From Flexivirga endophytica (GTDB lineage: Bacteria > Actinomycetota > Actinomycetes > Actinomycetales > Dermatophilaceae), in assembly GCF_014640635.1 (NCBI RefSeq), contig NZ_BMHI01000002.1, positions 1 through 64,000 on the forward strand: a stretch of DNA of 64,000 bases, written 5' to 3'. The position numbers and the translations under genes were made by a program. Numbering within the stretch: position 1 is the stretch's first letter; each line of letters opens with the position of its first letter. Positions 1-8,409 of this stretch are shown here, piece by piece. The notes beneath the pieces were generated by a model that saw only the letters and a list, made by a program, of their open reading frames with translations, was not told the origin of the DNA and did not search any database.

Positions 1-434
1 TGGGCCTGGAAACCCTGACCCAAGGCCTCGGCGCGGCGGCCACGACCACCGGTGACACGGTCGACGCGGGTGCGGCACGAAGGTTCGCGTGCACCGCGGA
101 CCTGATCCCCGCAGTGCTCGGCGGACCCAGCGCACCGTTGGACGTCGGACGGCGAGAACGCCTGGCCACCAGAGCAATCCGGGCCGCGGTCATCCTGCGC
201 GACGGCGGGTGCACGTTCCCCGGTTGTGACCGGCCACCGGGTTTCTGCGAAGTGCACCATGTCCGGCCGTGGTGGGCCGGCGGCGAAACCTCCCTCACCA
301 ATTCGGCCATGCTCTGCGGCCGGCACCACCAGACCGTGCACCGCAAGGGCTACACCGCCGAAATACAACCCGACCGCGTGCGCTGGGATCTCACACCTGG
401 GCTGATGCCCGGCCACCAAACCGCAGCAGCCTGA
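1..434 (+). CDS. HNH endonuclease of the DUF222 / 13E12 repeat family, 5' truncated by window edge
   Basis: The frame is open from the first bases of the window and stops with TGA at 432-434, so only the C-terminal part is present. The visible protein carries the hallmark end of DUF222-HNH proteins: a GDTVDAG-like stretch, then RRERLATRAIRAAVILRDGGC, a zinc-type C-x4-C pair (CTFPGC), the HNH core CEVHHVRPWW with the paired histidines, and a final CGRHHQTVH. Such genes are multicopy in Actinobacteria and behave like selfish or mobile elements. The cellular role is unknown; nuclease activity is inferred from the HNH fold only. Confidence 0.85.
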   Translation, partial: GLETLTQGLGAAATTTGDTVDAGAARRFACTADLIPAVLGGPSAPLDVGRRERLATRAIRAAVILRDGGCTFPGCDRPPGFCEVHHVRPWWAGGETSLTNSAMLCGRHHQTVHRKGYTAEIQPDRVRWDLTPGLMPGHQTAAA

Positions 435-459
435 CCATGAACTCCACGACGGCGCTCCC

Positions 460-490
460 TTGACTTGAAGTGCACTTCACCTTGCATGGT
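460..490 (+). promoter_or_regulatory. MerR-family type promoter/operator
   Basis: A TTGACT -35 box (460-465) is followed by a perfect 14-bp palindrome TGAAGTGCACTTCA (466-479) and a CATGGT -10-like box at 485-490, giving a 19-bp spacer. A long spacer filled by a palindrome is the signature of promoters activated by MerR-type regulators such as SoxR or CueR. No merR gene lies in the window on this side, and the gene it would drive is only a fragment. Confidence 0.6.
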
Positions 491-496
491 GGCGGA

Positions 497-619
497 ATGC
501 AGGCAACACAGATCGATCGCTTCGGGCCAGCTGATGTCGTGCATCCGGTCGATCGGCTAGACACCCCTGCCAACACGGTGCAGGTCTCGAACGTCACTCC
601 GTCCGGTCACCGTCACTGA
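497..619 (+). pseudogene. N-terminal fragment of a zinc-type alcohol dehydrogenase / quinone oxidoreductase
   Basis: An ATG seven bases after the MerR-type promoter opens a 40-residue frame beginning MQATQIDRFGPADVV, which matches the usual start of MDR-superfamily quinone oxidoreductases (M-K-A-x-x-x-x-x-F-G-G-P-E-V-L). After about 20 residues the similarity fades, and a TGA ends the frame at 617-619. No nucleotide-binding domain follows. I read it as the remains of a MerR-controlled reductase gene removed by deletion. A genuine 40-residue peptide cannot be excluded. Confidence 0.5.
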
Positions 620-845
620 CATGCCGGTCAACCTGAGCATGGTCGTGGGATCGAAACACTGTGGGTCTGCGCTGCTGGAGCACTACGCACCTGGTTCCAA
701 CGCCGGCCCAGCCGCGTCCGCCACCTCAAGACCGGTGGCGGCATCGCGATGATCGGCCTCAGTGGTCGGCTCGCGTTCGAACGCTGACCCCGTATGTCGC
801 GACGGGGCGATCCGCGGCGGAGAGGGTGCCTGCAACACTACGGAC
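620..845. other. Non-coding stretch, nothing recognised
   Basis: Between the oxidoreductase fragment and the CPT-like kinase I see no frame with homology, no RNA gene and no clear hairpin. One copy of the dispersed heptamer (GTATGTC) lies at about 792. The DNA is probably decayed remainder of the upstream gene. Confidence 0.4.
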
Positions 846-1418
846 ATGAGCGGTCGAGCCATCGTCCTGGTCGGCGTGTCGAGCGTCGGCAAGACGTCGA
901 TCTCGGAAGAGCTGCAACGGGCACTGCCGGAACCGCACCTGCACGTCGGCGTTGACCACTTCTTCTCGATGTTCCCCTACGAATGGCGCGACCATCCGAG
1001 GCAGCCCGGACCGGGATTCTGGGTGGCGAAGACCACCGATCCCGACGGTTCGCCTCGTGCGCGGATCCACTACGGCGACGACGGCGCCAAGCTACTCACC
1101 GGGATGCGCGCCGCGGTGAATGCCCTTCTGGCCACTGGCAACAACGTGATCCTCGACGAGATGCCGATCGACGATGCGATCGTGCCGGCATGGCGACGTG
1201 AGTTGCGGGCACGATCGACTTTCTGGGTTCACCTGACGGCGTCGCTTCCTGTGCTGGAGGAGCGGGAGCGTGGCCGAACCCAGGGCCGGGTGCTGGGCAA
1301 CGCCCGCGGGCACGTCGATGTCGCCGTCGGCGATCAATGGGACCTCGTCATCGACACCGACGAGCTCTCACCCGCCCGGTCCGCCGCCCGTATCCTGACC
1401 GAGCTCGACTACTCCTGA
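846..1418 (+). CDS. Chloramphenicol phosphotransferase-like (CPT family) P-loop kinase
   Basis: The 190-residue protein begins MSGRAIVLVG and has a P-loop GVSSVGKT at residues 10-17, followed by an EPHLHVGVDHFF segment. That corresponds to the GVD motif of chloramphenicol 3-O-phosphotransferase, and the C-terminal DVAVGDQWDLVIDT also fits the family. CPT enzymes phosphorylate the antibiotic's 3-hydroxyl, but many homologues have unknown substrates, so resistance is not established. The ATG at 846 is chosen because it places the P-loop at the normal distance; no strong ribosome site precedes it. The last ten bases overlap the convergent reductase gene. Confidence 0.75.
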   Translation: MSGRAIVLVGVSSVGKTSISEELQRALPEPHLHVGVDHFFSMFPYEWRDHPRQPGPGFWVAKTTDPDGSPRARIHYGDDGAKLLTGMRAAVNALLATGNNVILDEMPIDDAIVPAWRRELRARSTFWVHLTASLPVLEERERGRTQGRVLGNARGHVDVAVGDQWDLVIDTDELSPARSAARILTELDYS

Positions 1419-1993
1419 GCACGCGTCACGTCATACACGAGGTACGTCAGGTTCGTCCCGATCGCGGTGGTGCTGACCACCTGTAGCGGTGTGCGGGCAG
1501 CGATTCCGTCGAGGAAGTGCTCGCCGTCACCCAACACGAACGGGTGAACGGTCAGCCGCACCTGATCGACCAGACCCTCGTCGATCAGTGTGCGCGCGAG
1601 CTGCGCGCTGCCATAGACCACGATGTCGCGCTCATACCGCTCCTTCAGCTTGACGACCTCCGCGACCACATCGCCGCGGAGCACGGTCCCGCCGGCCCAC
1701 TCGGTTTCACCGATCGTTGACGACACCACGTACTTGGGGAGAACGCGGAGCCGGTCGGCCCAGGCACCTTCACGCGTGTTCCAACCAGCGGCGGCGAAGA
1801 AGCCGTCGGTACGGCGGCCCATCAGCAACGCGTCAGCGCCCAGCGCCTCGTCATACTCCACCTTCGCCCACGCCTCGTAGTCGTCCGCGCCCATCTCGGT
1901 GAACCAGCCACCGCGGTCATACCCGTCCATGCCCACTGCGTCCTGTATGGCGCCATCCAGGCAAACGTTCTCGCTCAACACAAGCTTGGCCAT
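1409..1993 (-). CDS. Dihydrofolate reductase family protein (RibD C-terminal domain)
   Basis: A 194-residue single-domain protein starting MAKLVLSENVCLDG, with LLMGRRTDGFF and YGSAQLARTLIDEGLVDQ motifs typical of the RibD-C/DHFR-like fold. The NADPH-dependent reductase role is inferred from the family; the substrate is unknown. The ATG at 1993 has an AGGAGA ribosome site just upstream. It is divergent from an ECF sigma factor, an arrangement often seen in Actinobacteria, so it may be a target of that factor. Confidence 0.8.
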   Translation of the reverse strand: MAKLVLSENVCLDGAIQDAVGMDGYDRGGWFTEMGADDYEAWAKVEYDEALGADALLMGRRTDGFFAAAGWNTREGAWADRLRVLPKYVVSSTIGETEWAGGTVLRGDVVAEVVKLKERYERDIVVYGSAQLARTLIDEGLVDQVRLTVHPFVLGDGEHFLDGIAARTPLQVVSTTAIGTNLTYLVYDVTRAQE

Positions 1994-2135
1994 GATCTGT
2001 TCTCCTTCGGATTGTCCGTAACGAAGCGGTGCTTCACTGGTACGGACACCACAGACCCGGCACATCGGGCGGTGCGCAGCGCCCAGTTCGTGGCTCGGGC
2101 GGTGTCTACCTGTCGAGAGTGCCCAAGGAGGAGCA

Positions 2136-3131
2136 GTGGCGCAGGATCTGATCGCGCAGGCGAGAGCCGGTGACGAGGAGGCGTTCCGTGCGCTCACCGA
2201 GCCGCACCGGCACGAGCTGCAGGTGCACTGCTATCGGATGCTCGGGTCGGTGCACGATGCCGAGGATGTGCTGCAGGAGTCGCTACTTGCGGCGTGGCGA
2301 GGCCTCTCGGCATACGAGGAGCGGGCGTCGATCCGCACTTGGCTCTATCGGATCTGCACCAACCGCTGCCTGAACGCGCTGCGGTCCGCGAAGCGCAGGC
2401 CGGCCACGAGCTGGGACGTCACGGCGTTCGAGCCACCCGAGCCCAGCCGGTATGGCGAAGTGCCCTGGCTCGAGCCGTTGCCGGACACCCTGCTCGACGG
2501 CGCCGTCGACGTGCCGCCCGGACCGGAGGCGAGTTACGAGCAGCACGAGTCGATTTCGCTGGCGTTCGTCACCGCGCTGCAGTTGCTTCCGCCACGTCAG
2601 ACGGCCGTCCTCGTGCTGCGTGACGTGCTGGGCTTCCGTGCCACCGAGGTGGCCACGATGCTCGACACCACGGTCGAGTCGGTCACCAGCGCACTCAAGC
2701 GGGCCCGAGCCGGTCTCGCAACGCGCCGACCATCACGTGCGGACCCACCGCCGGCTGCCGGATCGGAGGCCGAACAGGCATTGCTCGAACGGTTCGTGGC
2801 GGCCTACGAGGCCTCGGACGTCGACGAGTTGGTGGCTCTGTTGTCCGACGACGTCTTCATGTCGATGCCGCCCATGCCGCAGGAGTATGTCGGCCGCGAG
2901 GCGGTGGCGCGCTTCTTGCGCCTGGCCGTTCTCGGGCGCACCTTCGCACTGAAGCCCACACGCGCCAACGGACAGCCGGCGTTCGGTCTGTATGTCCAGC
3001 TTCCCGACGGCTCCCGGCACGGCAGCGGTCTGATCGCCGTGGAGTCGGCCGGTGAGCGGATCGCCGCGCTCATCCGTTTCGGACCCGAAGTGCTCGCGGA
3101 CTTCGGCCTCCCGGAGGTGTGGCACAGCTGA
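2136..3131 (+). CDS. ECF RNA polymerase sigma factor with C-terminal SnoaL-like domain (SigX5/SigJ type)
   Basis: 331 residues. Sigma region 2 spans about 10-85 (DAEDVLQESLLAAWRGL at 41-57), region 4 about 145-195 (LPPRQTAVLVLRDVLGF with a helix-turn-helix), and a SnoaL-like domain about 212-331. The WLEPLPDTLLD linker is characteristic of the TIGR02960-type sigma factors. These use the fused SnoaL domain instead of a separate anti-sigma factor, which fits the lack of an anti-sigma gene here. GTG start at 2136 with a strong AAGGAGGAG site at 2125-2133. The upstream 142 bp are shared with the divergent reductase gene. Confidence 0.88.
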   Translation: MAQDLIAQARAGDEEAFRALTEPHRHELQVHCYRMLGSVHDAEDVLQESLLAAWRGLSAYEERASIRTWLYRICTNRCLNALRSAKRRPATSWDVTAFEPPEPSRYGEVPWLEPLPDTLLDGAVDVPPGPEASYEQHESISLAFVTALQLLPPRQTAVLVLRDVLGFRATEVATMLDTTVESVTSALKRARAGLATRRPSRADPPPAAGSEAEQALLERFVAAYEASDVDELVALLSDDVFMSMPPMPQEYVGREAVARFLRLAVLGRTFALKPTRANGQPAFGLYVQLPDGSRHGSGLIAVESAGERIAALIRFGPEVLADFGLPEVWHS

Positions 3132-3158
3132 CCACGCCCGACCCGACGTCGCGCGCTG

Positions 3159-3908
3159 CTACTCGACCGGGGCGTCTCGGGCAGCGTGCACCAGCGCAGC
3201 GATCGGCGCGTGGTCCGGGCCCATCTCCGGGTGCCACTGAACGCCCAAGCAGAAACGGTTAGGGACTGGATCCGACTCGGGCACAATGCGTTCCATCGCT
3301 TCGATGCTGCCGTCCGCCGCACGACCGGTGACCTCGAAGCCGGGATGTGTCGCCACCGACTGGTGGTGATGGCACGGGCCTTGGACCGTGTCACCTTGGA
3401 CCGCCGCGAGCCGCGAGGTCCGCTCGAGACTCACCTCGGTGGTGCCGAAGACCTCGCCACCGGGGGAGTGACCGGTGTGGCCGACCTCGTCCGGGGTGTG
3501 TTGCTGCAGCGTCCCGCCCGCATGGACCGCCATCAGTTGCATGCCTCGGCAGATGCCCAGTGTCGGCAGGCCGTGCGTGTCGGCCGCGTCCAGCAACGCC
3601 AGCTCCCACGCGTCCCGATCCGGACGAATGCCGCCGGTCGTCGGGTGCGGCGTTGCGCCATACCGCTCGGGATCGATGTCGGCACCGCCGGCGATGATCA
3701 ACCCGTCCAGACGGGCCACGACAGCCGTGGCGGCTGCCGCGAGGTCATCACCGTGCGCCGGTGCAGGCGTGAGTAGCACTGGCACTGCGGTGCATTCGAC
3801 GACCGCGTCGGCATACTGCGCGAACTGTATGTCGGCAACCTGGTGCCACAATCCCCAGGACGCTTCGTCGCGATAGGTGCTGATGCCGATCAGTGGAAGC
3901 TCATTCAC
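3159..3908 (-). CDS. puuD: Gamma-glutamyl-gamma-aminobutyrate hydrolase family protein (class I amidotransferase fold)
   Basis: 249 residues with the class I glutaminase triad: nucleophile Cys120 in GICRGMQ, and His226/Glu228 in QWHPE. It is a stand-alone PuuD-like hydrolase, expected to release GABA-type acid from its gamma-glutamyl conjugate in the cytosol. It is the last gene of the minus-strand operon running from the permease at 9998, and its start overlaps the SDR gene by four bases. The substrate in this operon could be a polyamine-derived or ethanolamine-derived glutamyl amide; the sequence does not decide. Confidence 0.85.
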   Translation of the reverse strand: MNELPLIGISTYRDEASWGLWHQVADIQFAQYADAVVECTAVPVLLTPAPAHGDDLAAAATAVVARLDGLIIAGGADIDPERYGATPHPTTGGIRPDRDAWELALLDAADTHGLPTLGICRGMQLMAVHAGGTLQQHTPDEVGHTGHSPGGEVFGTTEVSLERTSRLAAVQGDTVQGPCHHHQSVATHPGFEVTGRAADGSIEAMERIVPESDPVPNRFCLGVQWHPEMGPDHAPIAALVHAARDAPVE

Positions 3909-4684
3909 AGCGGGGTCACGTACGCACCCGACAGGCCGCCGTCCACCAGGAAGGTGTTGGCGGTGATGAAACTCGAGTCGTCCGAGGCGAGGAAGAGCAC
4001 GGCGCTGGCCATCTCCTCCGGCTCACCGAAGCGACCCATCGGCACGTGCACCAGGCGGCGCGCCGCCCGCTCGGGGTCGGAGGCGAAGAGTTCTTTCAGC
4101 AGTGGAGTGTTGACCGGGCCGGGGCAGAGCGCGTTGACCCGCACCCCTTCCCGGGCGAACTGCACGCCCAGCTCGCGGGACATCGTCAGCACACCGCCCT
4201 TGGAGGCGGAGTAGGAGATCTGCGATGTTGCCGACCCCATCACCGCGACGAAAGACGCTGTGTTGATGATGGATCCGGACTTCTGCTCGAGCATGTAGGG
4301 GAGCGCGGCCTTGCAACACAGATAGACCGAGGTGAGGTTGACCTCCTGCACCTTGCGCCATGCATCGAGATCGGTGTCCAGGATCGAGTCGTCCTCGGGC
4401 GGGCTGATCCCGGCGTTGTTGAAGGCGATGTCGACCGAGCCGTAGGTGTCCTTCGCGGTCTTGAAGAGCGCGTCGACCTCGTCCTTGTCGGTGACATCGA
4501 CGTGCATGTAGGTAGCGACGTCCGCGCCGCCCAGATCCGCGACCACCTTCGCGCCCGCGTCGTCGGCGATGTCACCGATGACGACCTTGGCGCCCTCGGC
4601 CACGAAGCGCTGAACCGTGGCCAGCCCGATGCCCGAGCAGCCGCCCGTGACCACGGCAACCTTGCCGTCAATGCGTCCTGTCAT
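3905..4684 (-). CDS. SDR family oxidoreductase
   Basis: 259-residue classical short-chain dehydrogenase: cofactor motif TGGCSGIG at 13-20, NNAG at 89-92, and catalytic Ser144, Tyr158 and Lys162 (YSASK). Asp at the end of beta-2 (GDIA) suggests NAD preference. It sits between the aldehyde dehydrogenase and the gamma-glutamyl hydrolase genes, so it probably oxidises or reduces an intermediate of the gamma-glutamylated amine route. Many homologues are labelled 3-oxoacyl-ACP reductase, which the context does not support. The 188 bp before it hold a set of inverted repeats. Confidence 0.85.
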   Translation of the reverse strand: MTGRIDGKVAVVTGGCSGIGLATVQRFVAEGAKVVIGDIADDAGAKVVADLGGADVATYMHVDVTDKDEVDALFKTAKDTYGSVDIAFNNAGISPPEDDSILDTDLDAWRKVQEVNLTSVYLCCKAALPYMLEQKSGSIINTASFVAVMGSATSQISYSASKGGVLTMSRELGVQFAREGVRVNALCPGPVNTPLLKELFASDPERAARRLVHVPMGRFGEPEEMASAVLFLASDDSSFITANTFLVDGGLSGAYVTPL

Positions 4685-4727
4685 GTCTGCAACTCCTCAA
4701 ATTTTCCGCGTGTGGTGGTGAACTCAT

Positions 4728-4817
4728 CGAGAGGACAGGGGTTGTACTGACAGGACAGGCGAACTGACCGGTTTCGACGCATTTCTCCTGTCCTCTCGGG
4801 AATTCGCTGTCCTCTCG
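4728..4817. repeat. Inverted repeat cluster upstream of the SDR gene
   Basis: CGAGAGGACAGG at 4728-4739 and its exact reverse complement at 4787-4798 form a 12-bp inverted repeat. A further inverted copy, CTGTCCTCTCG, lies at 4807-4817, and a related GACAGGACAGG at 4749-4759. They fall in the only sizeable gap inside the operon, just before the SDR start. They could be an RNA hairpin that tunes the downstream pair, or binding sites for a regulator such as the adjacent FadR-type protein. Confidence 0.55.
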
Positions 4818-4872
4818 GCGAGAGTGGTGGTGGATCGGTGGGAACGTGTCCCCCCGGGGTGCTCGGGACTGG

Positions 4873-6237
4873 TCACTCCGGCGGTGCCGCGAAGAAGACG
4901 TTCTTGACCTCGGTGAAGCCATCCGGGGCGTCGGGGCCGAGCTCGCGGCCCAAGCCGGACTGCTTGAAGCCGCCGAACGGCGTCCAGTAGCGCACCGCGG
5001 AGTGCGAGTTGACCGACAGGTTGCCTGCATCGACTCCCTGCGACACGCGCAACGCCCGGCCGAGGTCGCGGGTGTAGATCGACCCAGACAGGCCATAGTC
5101 GGTCCGATTGGCCAGTGCGACCGCCTCCTCCTCGTCCTCGAAGGTCATGACCGACACCAAGGGACCGAAAACCTCCTCCTGCCAGGCAGGTTCGTCAGTC
5201 GACCTGGCCTCGGCGACCATCGCCGGCAGCCAGAAGCCACCGAGGTCCGGCACGTCACCCTGTATGACGACGTGCGCGCCGTCGACATACGACTGCACCT
5301 TGTCGCGATGCGCGGCCGACACCAACGGGCCCATCTCGGAGCGCTCATCGCTCGGGTCGAGCACCTTGACGCCACGCACGGCCGGCTCGAGGTGAGACAT
5401 GAATTCGTCATACACAGAACGCTGCACGAGGATCCGGGACCTGGCGCAGCAGTCCTGGCCGGCGTTGTCGAATACTCCGTATGGCGCCGCGGCGGCCGCC
5501 GCGGACACGTCGGCGTCGGCGAAGACGATGTTGGAGTTCTTGCCGCCGAGTTCGAGCGTGACGCGCTTGACCTGCTCGGCGCAGCCCGCCATCACCCTCT
5601 TGCCGACCGTGGTCGAGCCGGTGAAACAGACTTTGCGCACCAGCGGGTGAGTGACGAACCGTTCGCCCACAACGCTCCCGGCACCGGGCAACACGGTGAG
5701 CACGCCCTCCGGGATGCCGGCTTCCAGCGCCAACTCACCGATCCGGATCGCGGTCAACGGTGTCAGCTCGGCAGGCTTGAGCACGACCGTGTTGCCGGAC
5801 GCGAGGGCCGGGGCGAGGCCCCAGCCGGCGATCGGCATCGGGAAGTTCCACGGCACGATGATGCCGACGACTCCCAGCGGTTGCCGGAAGGTCACGTCGA
5901 TGCCACCCGCCGCCGGGATCTGCCGGCCGAAGAGCCGCTCCGGTGTGGCGCTGTAGTAGTTGAGGACGTCGCGCACGTTGCCGGCTTCCCATCGGGCGTT
6001 GCCGATGGTGTGGCCGGAGTTGCTCACCTCGAGCTGGGCCAGCTCCTCGAGGTGCTCGTCGACGACGGCTGCGAACGCCCGCAGCAGCCGGGCGCGTTCG
6101 CCGGGCGCCACCGCACGCCAGCTGCGGAACGCTTCGTGCGCGTGCTCGATCGCCGCGTCGGTCGCCGCGACGTCGAGCAGCTCGACCTCGGCGAACGCCT
6201 CACCGGTGACAGGGCTGGTCAGGGTGTGAGTGCTCAA
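4873..6237 (-). CDS. Aldehyde dehydrogenase (gamma-glutamyl-aminoaldehyde dehydrogenase type)
   Basis: 454-residue NAD(P)-dependent aldehyde dehydrogenase. PWNFP at 129-133 and FTGST at 205-209 line the cofactor site, Glu229 lies in LELGGKN, and the nucleophile is Cys263 in NAGQDC. The protein is at the short end of the family, with a reduced N-terminus. Only five bases separate its end of transcription unit from the ligase gene upstream. In the puu-like scheme it would oxidise the glutamylated aldehyde made from an amine before hydrolysis by the amidotransferase-fold enzyme. Confidence 0.88.
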   Translation of the reverse strand: MSTHTLTSPVTGEAFAEVELLDVAATDAAIEHAHEAFRSWRAVAPGERARLLRAFAAVVDEHLEELAQLEVSNSGHTIGNARWEAGNVRDVLNYYSATPERLFGRQIPAAGGIDVTFRQPLGVVGIIVPWNFPMPIAGWGLAPALASGNTVVLKPAELTPLTAIRIGELALEAGIPEGVLTVLPGAGSVVGERFVTHPLVRKVCFTGSTTVGKRVMAGCAEQVKRVTLELGGKNSNIVFADADVSAAAAAAPYGVFDNAGQDCCARSRILVQRSVYDEFMSHLEPAVRGVKVLDPSDERSEMGPLVSAAHRDKVQSYVDGAHVVIQGDVPDLGGFWLPAMVAEARSTDEPAWQEEVFGPLVSVMTFEDEEEAVALANRTDYGLSGSIYTRDLGRALRVSQGVDAGNLSVNSHSAVRYWTPFGGFKQSGLGRELGPDAPDGFTEVKNVFFAAPPE

Positions 6238-6242
6238 TCTCG

Positions 6243-7613
6243 TTACAACCTTTCGAATCCACGACGGCGTTCCCAGTCGGTGACCGCAGCACCGAATGCT
6301 GCGACCTCGACCTCGGCCATGTGCGCGTAGTGATCGACGACGTCGTCGCCGAGTGCCGTGCGTGCGGCGACGGAGGAGCGAAACGCGTCACGTGCTGCTG
6401 CGAGGTTGCCCGGCACCCTTGGCTTGTCGGTCTGATAGGCATTGCCCTGCACCGGGGCCTCCAGCGTCAACTCCTGTTCGATCCCATGCAGGCCACCGGC
6501 GATCATCGCCGCCAGCGCGAGGTAGGGGTTCACGTCGGCGCCGGGAACACGGTTCTCCATCCGGGCTCCCGCTCCGTGGCCGACCAGCCGGACGGCGCAG
6601 GTGCGGTTGTCCTGGCCCCAACCGATCGTGGTCGGGGCGAATGTACCGTCGGCAAAACGCTTGTAGGAGTTGATGTTCGGGGCGTAGAGCAGCGTGAAGT
6701 CAGCAGCCGTCGCGAGGACGCCGGCAATGAACTGCTCGTAGAGCTCACTGCGCCCGCCGGGCCGGTCGTCGTCGGTGAAGACCAGCGAGCCGTCGTCACC
6801 TCGCAGCGACAGGTGGATGTGGCAGGAGGAGCCTTCGCGCTCGTCATACTTCGCCATGAACGTCAGCGACTCGCCGCGCCGGGCGGCGATCTCTTTGGCG
6901 GCGTTCTTGTAGAACGCGTGGTTGTCGGCGGTCACCAGCGCCTCGTCATACAGGAAGCCGATCTCGTGCTGGCCGAAGTTGCACTCGCCCTTGGCGGACT
7001 CGACGTTGAGTCCGGACTCGTAGAGGCTGTTGCGCAACTCGCGCAGCAACGGCTCGATGCGAGCGGTGCCGAGCAGCGAGTAGTCGACGTTGTAGCGGTT
7101 GGCCGGCGTCAGGCCGTGGTAGTCGCGCTCGATCGCGTCCTCGTAGGTGTTCTCGAAGACGATGAACTCCAATTCCGTTCCTGCGTATGCCTTCCAGCCG
7201 TGCTCGGCGAGGCGATCCAGCTGTCGTCGGAGTATGCCGCGAGGAGATGCGTCGACGGGTCGGTGGTCCGGCCACATCAGGTCGCACTGGATCATCGCGG
7301 TGCCCGGCTGGTGCGCGACCCGGCGAGTCGTGTCCCAGTCCAGGACGAACTCCATGTCGCCATACCCTTTGTCCCAACCGCTGGTGGCGTAGCCCTCGAC
7401 GGTGTTCATGTCGACGTCCACCGCGAGCAGGTAGTCGCAGCCCTCGGTGCCATCGGTCGCCACGTGGTCGAGGAAATGCCGGGCGTGGAAACGCTTGCCC
7501 TGCAGGCGTCCCTGCATGTCGGTGAAGGCAGTGACGACGGTGTCGATCTCTCCCGCCAGGATCAGCTCACGCAGGTTGTCCTGGGTCAGATGGCGGTCAT
7601 TGCGTAGCGGCAT
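6243..7613 (-). CDS. Glutamine synthetase family gamma-glutamyl-amine ligase (GlnA3/GlnA4/PuuA-like)
   Basis: 456 residues with the class I GS fold: GTELEFIVF metal-binding glutamate region, FMAKYDEREGSSCHIHLSL, and NRTCAVRLVGHGAGARMENRVPGAD near the end. The adenylylation-loop features of true GlnA are absent. The context of permease, FadR regulator, aldehyde dehydrogenase and gamma-glutamyl hydrolase matches Streptomyces GlnA3/GlnA4-type enzymes, which glutamylate polyamines or ethanolamine rather than ammonia. The substrate is inferred. The ATG is preceded by an AAGGAA-type site. Confidence 0.85.
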   Translation of the reverse strand: MPLRNDRHLTQDNLRELILAGEIDTVVTAFTDMQGRLQGKRFHARHFLDHVATDGTEGCDYLLAVDVDMNTVEGYATSGWDKGYGDMEFVLDWDTTRRVAHQPGTAMIQCDLMWPDHRPVDASPRGILRRQLDRLAEHGWKAYAGTELEFIVFENTYEDAIERDYHGLTPANRYNVDYSLLGTARIEPLLRELRNSLYESGLNVESAKGECNFGQHEIGFLYDEALVTADNHAFYKNAAKEIAARRGESLTFMAKYDEREGSSCHIHLSLRGDDGSLVFTDDDRPGGRSELYEQFIAGVLATAADFTLLYAPNINSYKRFADGTFAPTTIGWGQDNRTCAVRLVGHGAGARMENRVPGADVNPYLALAAMIAGGLHGIEQELTLEAPVQGNAYQTDKPRVPGNLAAARDAFRSSVAARTALGDDVVDHYAHMAEVEVAAFGAAVTDWERRRGFERL

Positions 7614-7626
7614 GGTTCCTTCCTTG

Positions 7627-8409
7627 CTATCCGAGCAGACCGCGCAGGAGCGCCGCGGTGTCCGAACAGTGCTGATACATCACGCGATTGGCGCGTGACT
7701 CGTTGCCCGCGAGGATCGCGGCGACGATCGAGCGGTGTTGGCTGGAGGAGTGGCGGATGTTGCGCGGCAGCACCGGGATCGCCTGCAGCAGGGTGTGCAG
7801 GTCGTCCTGCGCGTCGGTGACCGCGGTGATCAACCGCGCGGAGCCGGACAGCCGGGCGATCGTCAGGTGCAGGATGCTGTCCGCACGCCGATGGATGGCT
7901 TCGTCCGGTGCATCCTCGACGGCGGCAAGTGCGGTCTCCAACGCTCGGCGTTCGCTGTCACTGACCTCATCGCGCTCACACCGTGCCGCAGCGAGGCCGG
8001 CGGCGCCCGGCTCGACGATCGCTCGGAAGTCCAACGCGTCGCGCAGATCGTCTTGGCGGCCGGCGAGTTCCTTGACGCCGGAATGCTTCTCGTCGACCGG
8101 CACGGAGTCCAGCACGATCGTGCCGCCGCCTCGGCCGCGCCGGGTCTGCACGACACCAGCGGACCGCAGCGCGGTGATCGCCTCCCGCAGGGTCGCGCGG
8201 GAGACCGACAGCATCGCAGCCAGGTCGCGTTCCGGCGGGAGCATGCTGCCCGGTGGGTAGATGCCCAGTCGAATGGCGATCGCCAGTTGCTCGACACAGG
8301 CCTCGAACGCGTGATGTGCCCGCACGGGCCGCAGGATCGCCCGGTCGAGGCCGGGTTCCAGCCCGGGCTCGACCCGCCCCTGCCGCTCCTCGGGATCTCC
8401 GGCGGTCAA
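7627..8409 (-). CDS. FadR/GntR family transcriptional regulator
   Basis: About 260 residues: an N-terminal winged helix (LAIAIRLGIYPPGSMLPPERDLAAMLSVSRATLREAI), then a FadR C-terminal helical domain with His-rich metal-site positions. The frame is open far upstream through the permease gene, so the start is uncertain. I take the TTG at 8409, which overlaps the permease stop codon; a GTG at 8325 would remove 28 residues. The gene lies inside the operon between permease and ligase, so it most likely controls this operon in response to its substrate. Confidence 0.8.
   Translation of the reverse strand: MTAGDPEERQGRVEPGLEPGLDRAILRPVRAHHAFEACVEQLAIAIRLGIYPPGSMLPPERDLAAMLSVSRATLREAITALRSAGVVQTRRGRGGGTIVLDSVPVDEKHSGVKELAGRQDDLRDALDFRAIVEPGAAGLAAARCERDEVSDSERRALETALAAVEDAPDEAIHRRADSILHLTIARLSGSARLITAVTDAQDDLHTLLQAIPVLPRNIRHSSSQHRSIVAAILAGNESRANRVMYQHCSDTAALLRGLLG

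Noticed and set aside
846-1418. Proven chloramphenicol resistance gene
   Set aside because: The family match supports a CPT-like kinase fold, but substrate specificity cannot be read from the sequence and no chloramphenicol cluster is nearby.
4685-4872. A known riboswitch (glycine or guanidine type) before the SDR gene
   Set aside because: Only simple inverted repeats are present; I find none of the conserved core motifs of these riboswitch classes.
4846-6330. A 494-codon open frame on the plus strand
   Set aside because: It is the antisense shadow of the aldehyde dehydrogenase and part of the ligase gene; no homology-like motif is seen.
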